Shown: positions 31,459 to 32,856 of the stretch, one piece after another | How positions within the stretch are numbered: the stretch's first letter is position 1 | How the letters are laid out: each line of letters begins with the position of its first letter | From: CAVURW01 sp963743595 | Lineage (GTDB): Bacteria; Verrucomicrobiota; Verrucomicrobiia; Methylacidiphilales; UBA1321 | DNA length: 32,856 nt | Assembly (NCBI GenBank): GCA_963743595.1 | Contig: CAVURW010000091.1 | Location: forward strand, 1-32,856 | Direction: 5' to 3' | Notes under the pieces: model-generated | Databases searched by the model: none | What the model saw: the letters and a program-made list of their open reading frames with translations, nothing else | What the model was told of the DNA's origin: nothing | Made by a program: the position numbers and the translations under genes

Positions 31459-32724
31459 ATGGCTACTCCCTCTAACGGTCCCCGTGTCACTTGCCTTGGG
31501 CAGGTGGTCATTGCCCTCTTCATCTTCGGCTGCCTCGGCGGTGCCGGCTACCTCTTCTATGCCCGGCACGCTGGAGCGCTGTTCACCAGTCTCTCCAGTA
31601 CTTTTTCCGGAGGTTCGGGCTCGAATTCCGGCAATAGCGGAAACGGCGGGAATGGAGGAAACGGAGGATTCTTCGGTTCATCATCGGCTCCCGTGACAAT
31701 TGGGATCGCGTACGGCACTGAGAAAAAGCGCTGGTTGAATGACGTGATCGAGGAGTTTAAGAAGACTCCAGACGGGGCCAATATCACCATTAATCTGATT
31801 CCCATGGGTTCGGTAGAAGGTGCCCAGGCGATTGTGAGTGGTGACAAGCGCATCAACGTGTGGTTCCCAGCAAGCAGCGTTTACAAGGAACAATTCGTGA
31901 CCGATTGGCAGGCGCGTTACGACGGGAAGAACCCGGTTTTACGCGAGGAAACGATGGCGCTGACTCCCATGGCGTTTGTCTTTTGGAAAGAGCGCTACGA
32001 TGCGTTTGTGGCGAAGTATCAGGAGGTTAATTTCTCCACGATCGGCCAGGCCGTTCAGGAGAAAGGTGGCTGGGACACCATTGCGCAAAAGCCGGACTGG
32101 GGCCTGTTTAAATTTGGCCATACGCACCCGAATAAGTCGAACAGTGGCCTCTGCACGCTCATTTTGATGAGCTACGAGTATCACCGGAAAAATAAGGGGC
32201 TTGAGATGAAAGATATCTTGGATACGGGCTTTCAAGGCTGGATGAACCAGATCGAAAACGGCGTCTCCGGTCTCTCTGATAGCACGGGAAATATGATGAA
32301 GGACATGGTCTTGCGCGGGCCGTCCACCTACGACTGTCTCTTGGTGTATGAGAGCACCGCCATCGATTTCCTTTCAAACGCCAGTGGGCGCTGGGGCGAT
32401 CTGAAAGTCGTCTATCCCAAGCAAAACATGTGGAACGATAACCCTTACTATATCCTGGACGCCGACTGGAGCACGCCCGAACAGCGGAAGGCTGCCGGCG
32501 TCTTCGCCGATTATCTTCTCTCAGAACCAATTCAGAAAGAGGCGCTCGTCCACGGCTTCCGCCCCGGTAATACGTCAGTGCCGATTCTGTTTCCGGAGAG
32601 CCCGTTTACGAAGGACACGCAGTTCGGAATTCGGGTGGACGTGGGCCAGATTTGTGATACACCGAAACCGGAGGTCATCAATAATTTGCTTGAAGGCTGG
32701 CAAAGAAGCCAAGGATCACGTTAG
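31459..32724 (+). CDS. Membrane-anchored solute-binding protein, paralog of the preceding gene
   Basis: It starts 8 bp after the preceding stop, so the two are co-transcribed. An N-terminal membrane anchor (about residues 13-35) is followed by a Gly/Asn/Ser-rich linker (about 50-75). A type 2 periplasmic-binding domain aligns with the upstream protein: IGIAYGTEKKRWLNDVIEEF, NVWFPASS, KFGHTHPNKSNSGLCTLI, YESTAIDF, and QKEALVHGFRPG. There is no VWA domain and no lipobox. Without a permease or ATPase nearby it is unlikely to serve transport; a role as partner or co-sensor of the VWA lipoprotein is an inference. Confidence 0.88.
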   Translation: MATPSNGPRVTCLGQVVIALFIFGCLGGAGYLFYARHAGALFTSLSSTFSGGSGSNSGNSGNGGNGGNGGFFGSSSAPVTIGIAYGTEKKRWLNDVIEEFKKTPDGANITINLIPMGSVEGAQAIVSGDKRINVWFPASSVYKEQFVTDWQARYDGKNPVLREETMALTPMAFVFWKERYDAFVAKYQEVNFSTIGQAVQEKGGWDTIAQKPDWGLFKFGHTHPNKSNSGLCTLILMSYEYHRKNKGLEMKDILDTGFQGWMNQIENGVSGLSDSTGNMMKDMVLRGPSTYDCLLVYESTAIDFLSNASGRWGDLKVVYPKQNMWNDNPYYILDADWSTPEQRKAAGVFADYLLSEPIQKEALVHGFRPGNTSVPILFPESPFTKDTQFGIRVDVGQICDTPKPEVINNLLEGWQRSQGSR

Positions 32725-32781
32725 TCTGGCTTTACTTTGGCCAAAGGCTGGAAGTTTGATAAACAATAATGAGGAAAACGT

Positions 32782-32856
32782 ATGTTTAAGCGTATTGGAA
32801 ATTTGATTCAGGGATTCATTGGTCTATTCGTGACCGGGTTGGAACGTCGTAACCCC
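32782..32856 (+). CDS. PspA/IM30-like protein, start only (cut by window end)
   Basis: An AGGAA site (GAGGAAAACGT) precedes the ATG at 32782. The 25 visible residues (MFKRIGNLIQGFIGLFVTGL, then ERRNP) form an amphipathic helix like the membrane-binding N-terminus of PspA/IM30 (ESCRT-III-like) proteins, which begin MFxRI...L..G......ExxNP. The gene lies 57 bp after the solute-binding gene on the same strand. PspA-like genes are known next to solute-binding/VWA genes, which supports the call. The rest is outside the window. Confidence 0.6.
   Translation, partial: MFKRIGNLIQGFIGLFVTGLERRNP

Overview
The window is a stretch of chromosome from a Gram-negative-type bacterium. It encodes lipoprotein and Sec/Tat-like signals, an elongasome MreD/PBP2 pair, a short HPF, and RDD-SpoIIM and solute-binding/VWA proteins. 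The last two families are common in Verrucomicrobiota and Planctomycetota, so I infer a PVC-group member, probably Verrucomicrobiota, with modest confidence. Core genes are GC-rich; several accessory islands are clearly more AT-rich.

Layout. Positions 1-2019 hold the 3' part of an RDD-SpoIIM membrane protein and, tail to tail, a short hibernation-promoting factor. Positions 2020-2321 hold a 164-bp element with 33-bp terminal inverted repeats (MITE-like). Positions 2322-4365 hold small unknown or secreted genes and a membrane-anchored thioredoxin-like protein. Positions 4453-7102 are an AT-rich insert bounded by a perfect 77-bp direct repeat; it carries a frameshifted secreted-protein gene and a 479-aa secreted protein. 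Positions 7074-10082 hold a multicopper oxidase fused to a thioredoxin-like domain, convergent with an intradiol-dioxygenase-like protein. Positions 10278-23161 are mostly housekeeping: glmM with a tiny CdaR-like membrane gene, thrC, mrdA-mreD, a TPR protein, a CCA-adding enzyme, proBA, a DUF2252 protein and a NagA-like deacetylase. Positions 23339-27797 are a polymorphic-toxin-like locus: an imm11-type immunity gene 2 bp ahead of a 1130-residue repeat-containing protein with an HNH-like HH motif, plus a truncated, frameshifted second imm11 copy. Positions 27803-29756 are a second insert, bounded by a 416-bp direct repeat, with two small secreted-type genes. Positions 29750-32856 are an operon of a solute-binding/VWA lipoprotein, a paralogous anchored solute-binding protein and the start of a PspA-like gene.

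The most striking pattern is shared by the two inserts. In each, the left repeat copies the upstream region, start codon and first few codons of the gene to the right of the insert. That downstream gene therefore keeps its own 5' region, while the inserted genes sit behind a duplicate of it. In the 416-bp repeat, the only two substitutions inside an embedded 72-aa frame are both synonymous, which suggests that this otherwise unrecognised small protein is real.
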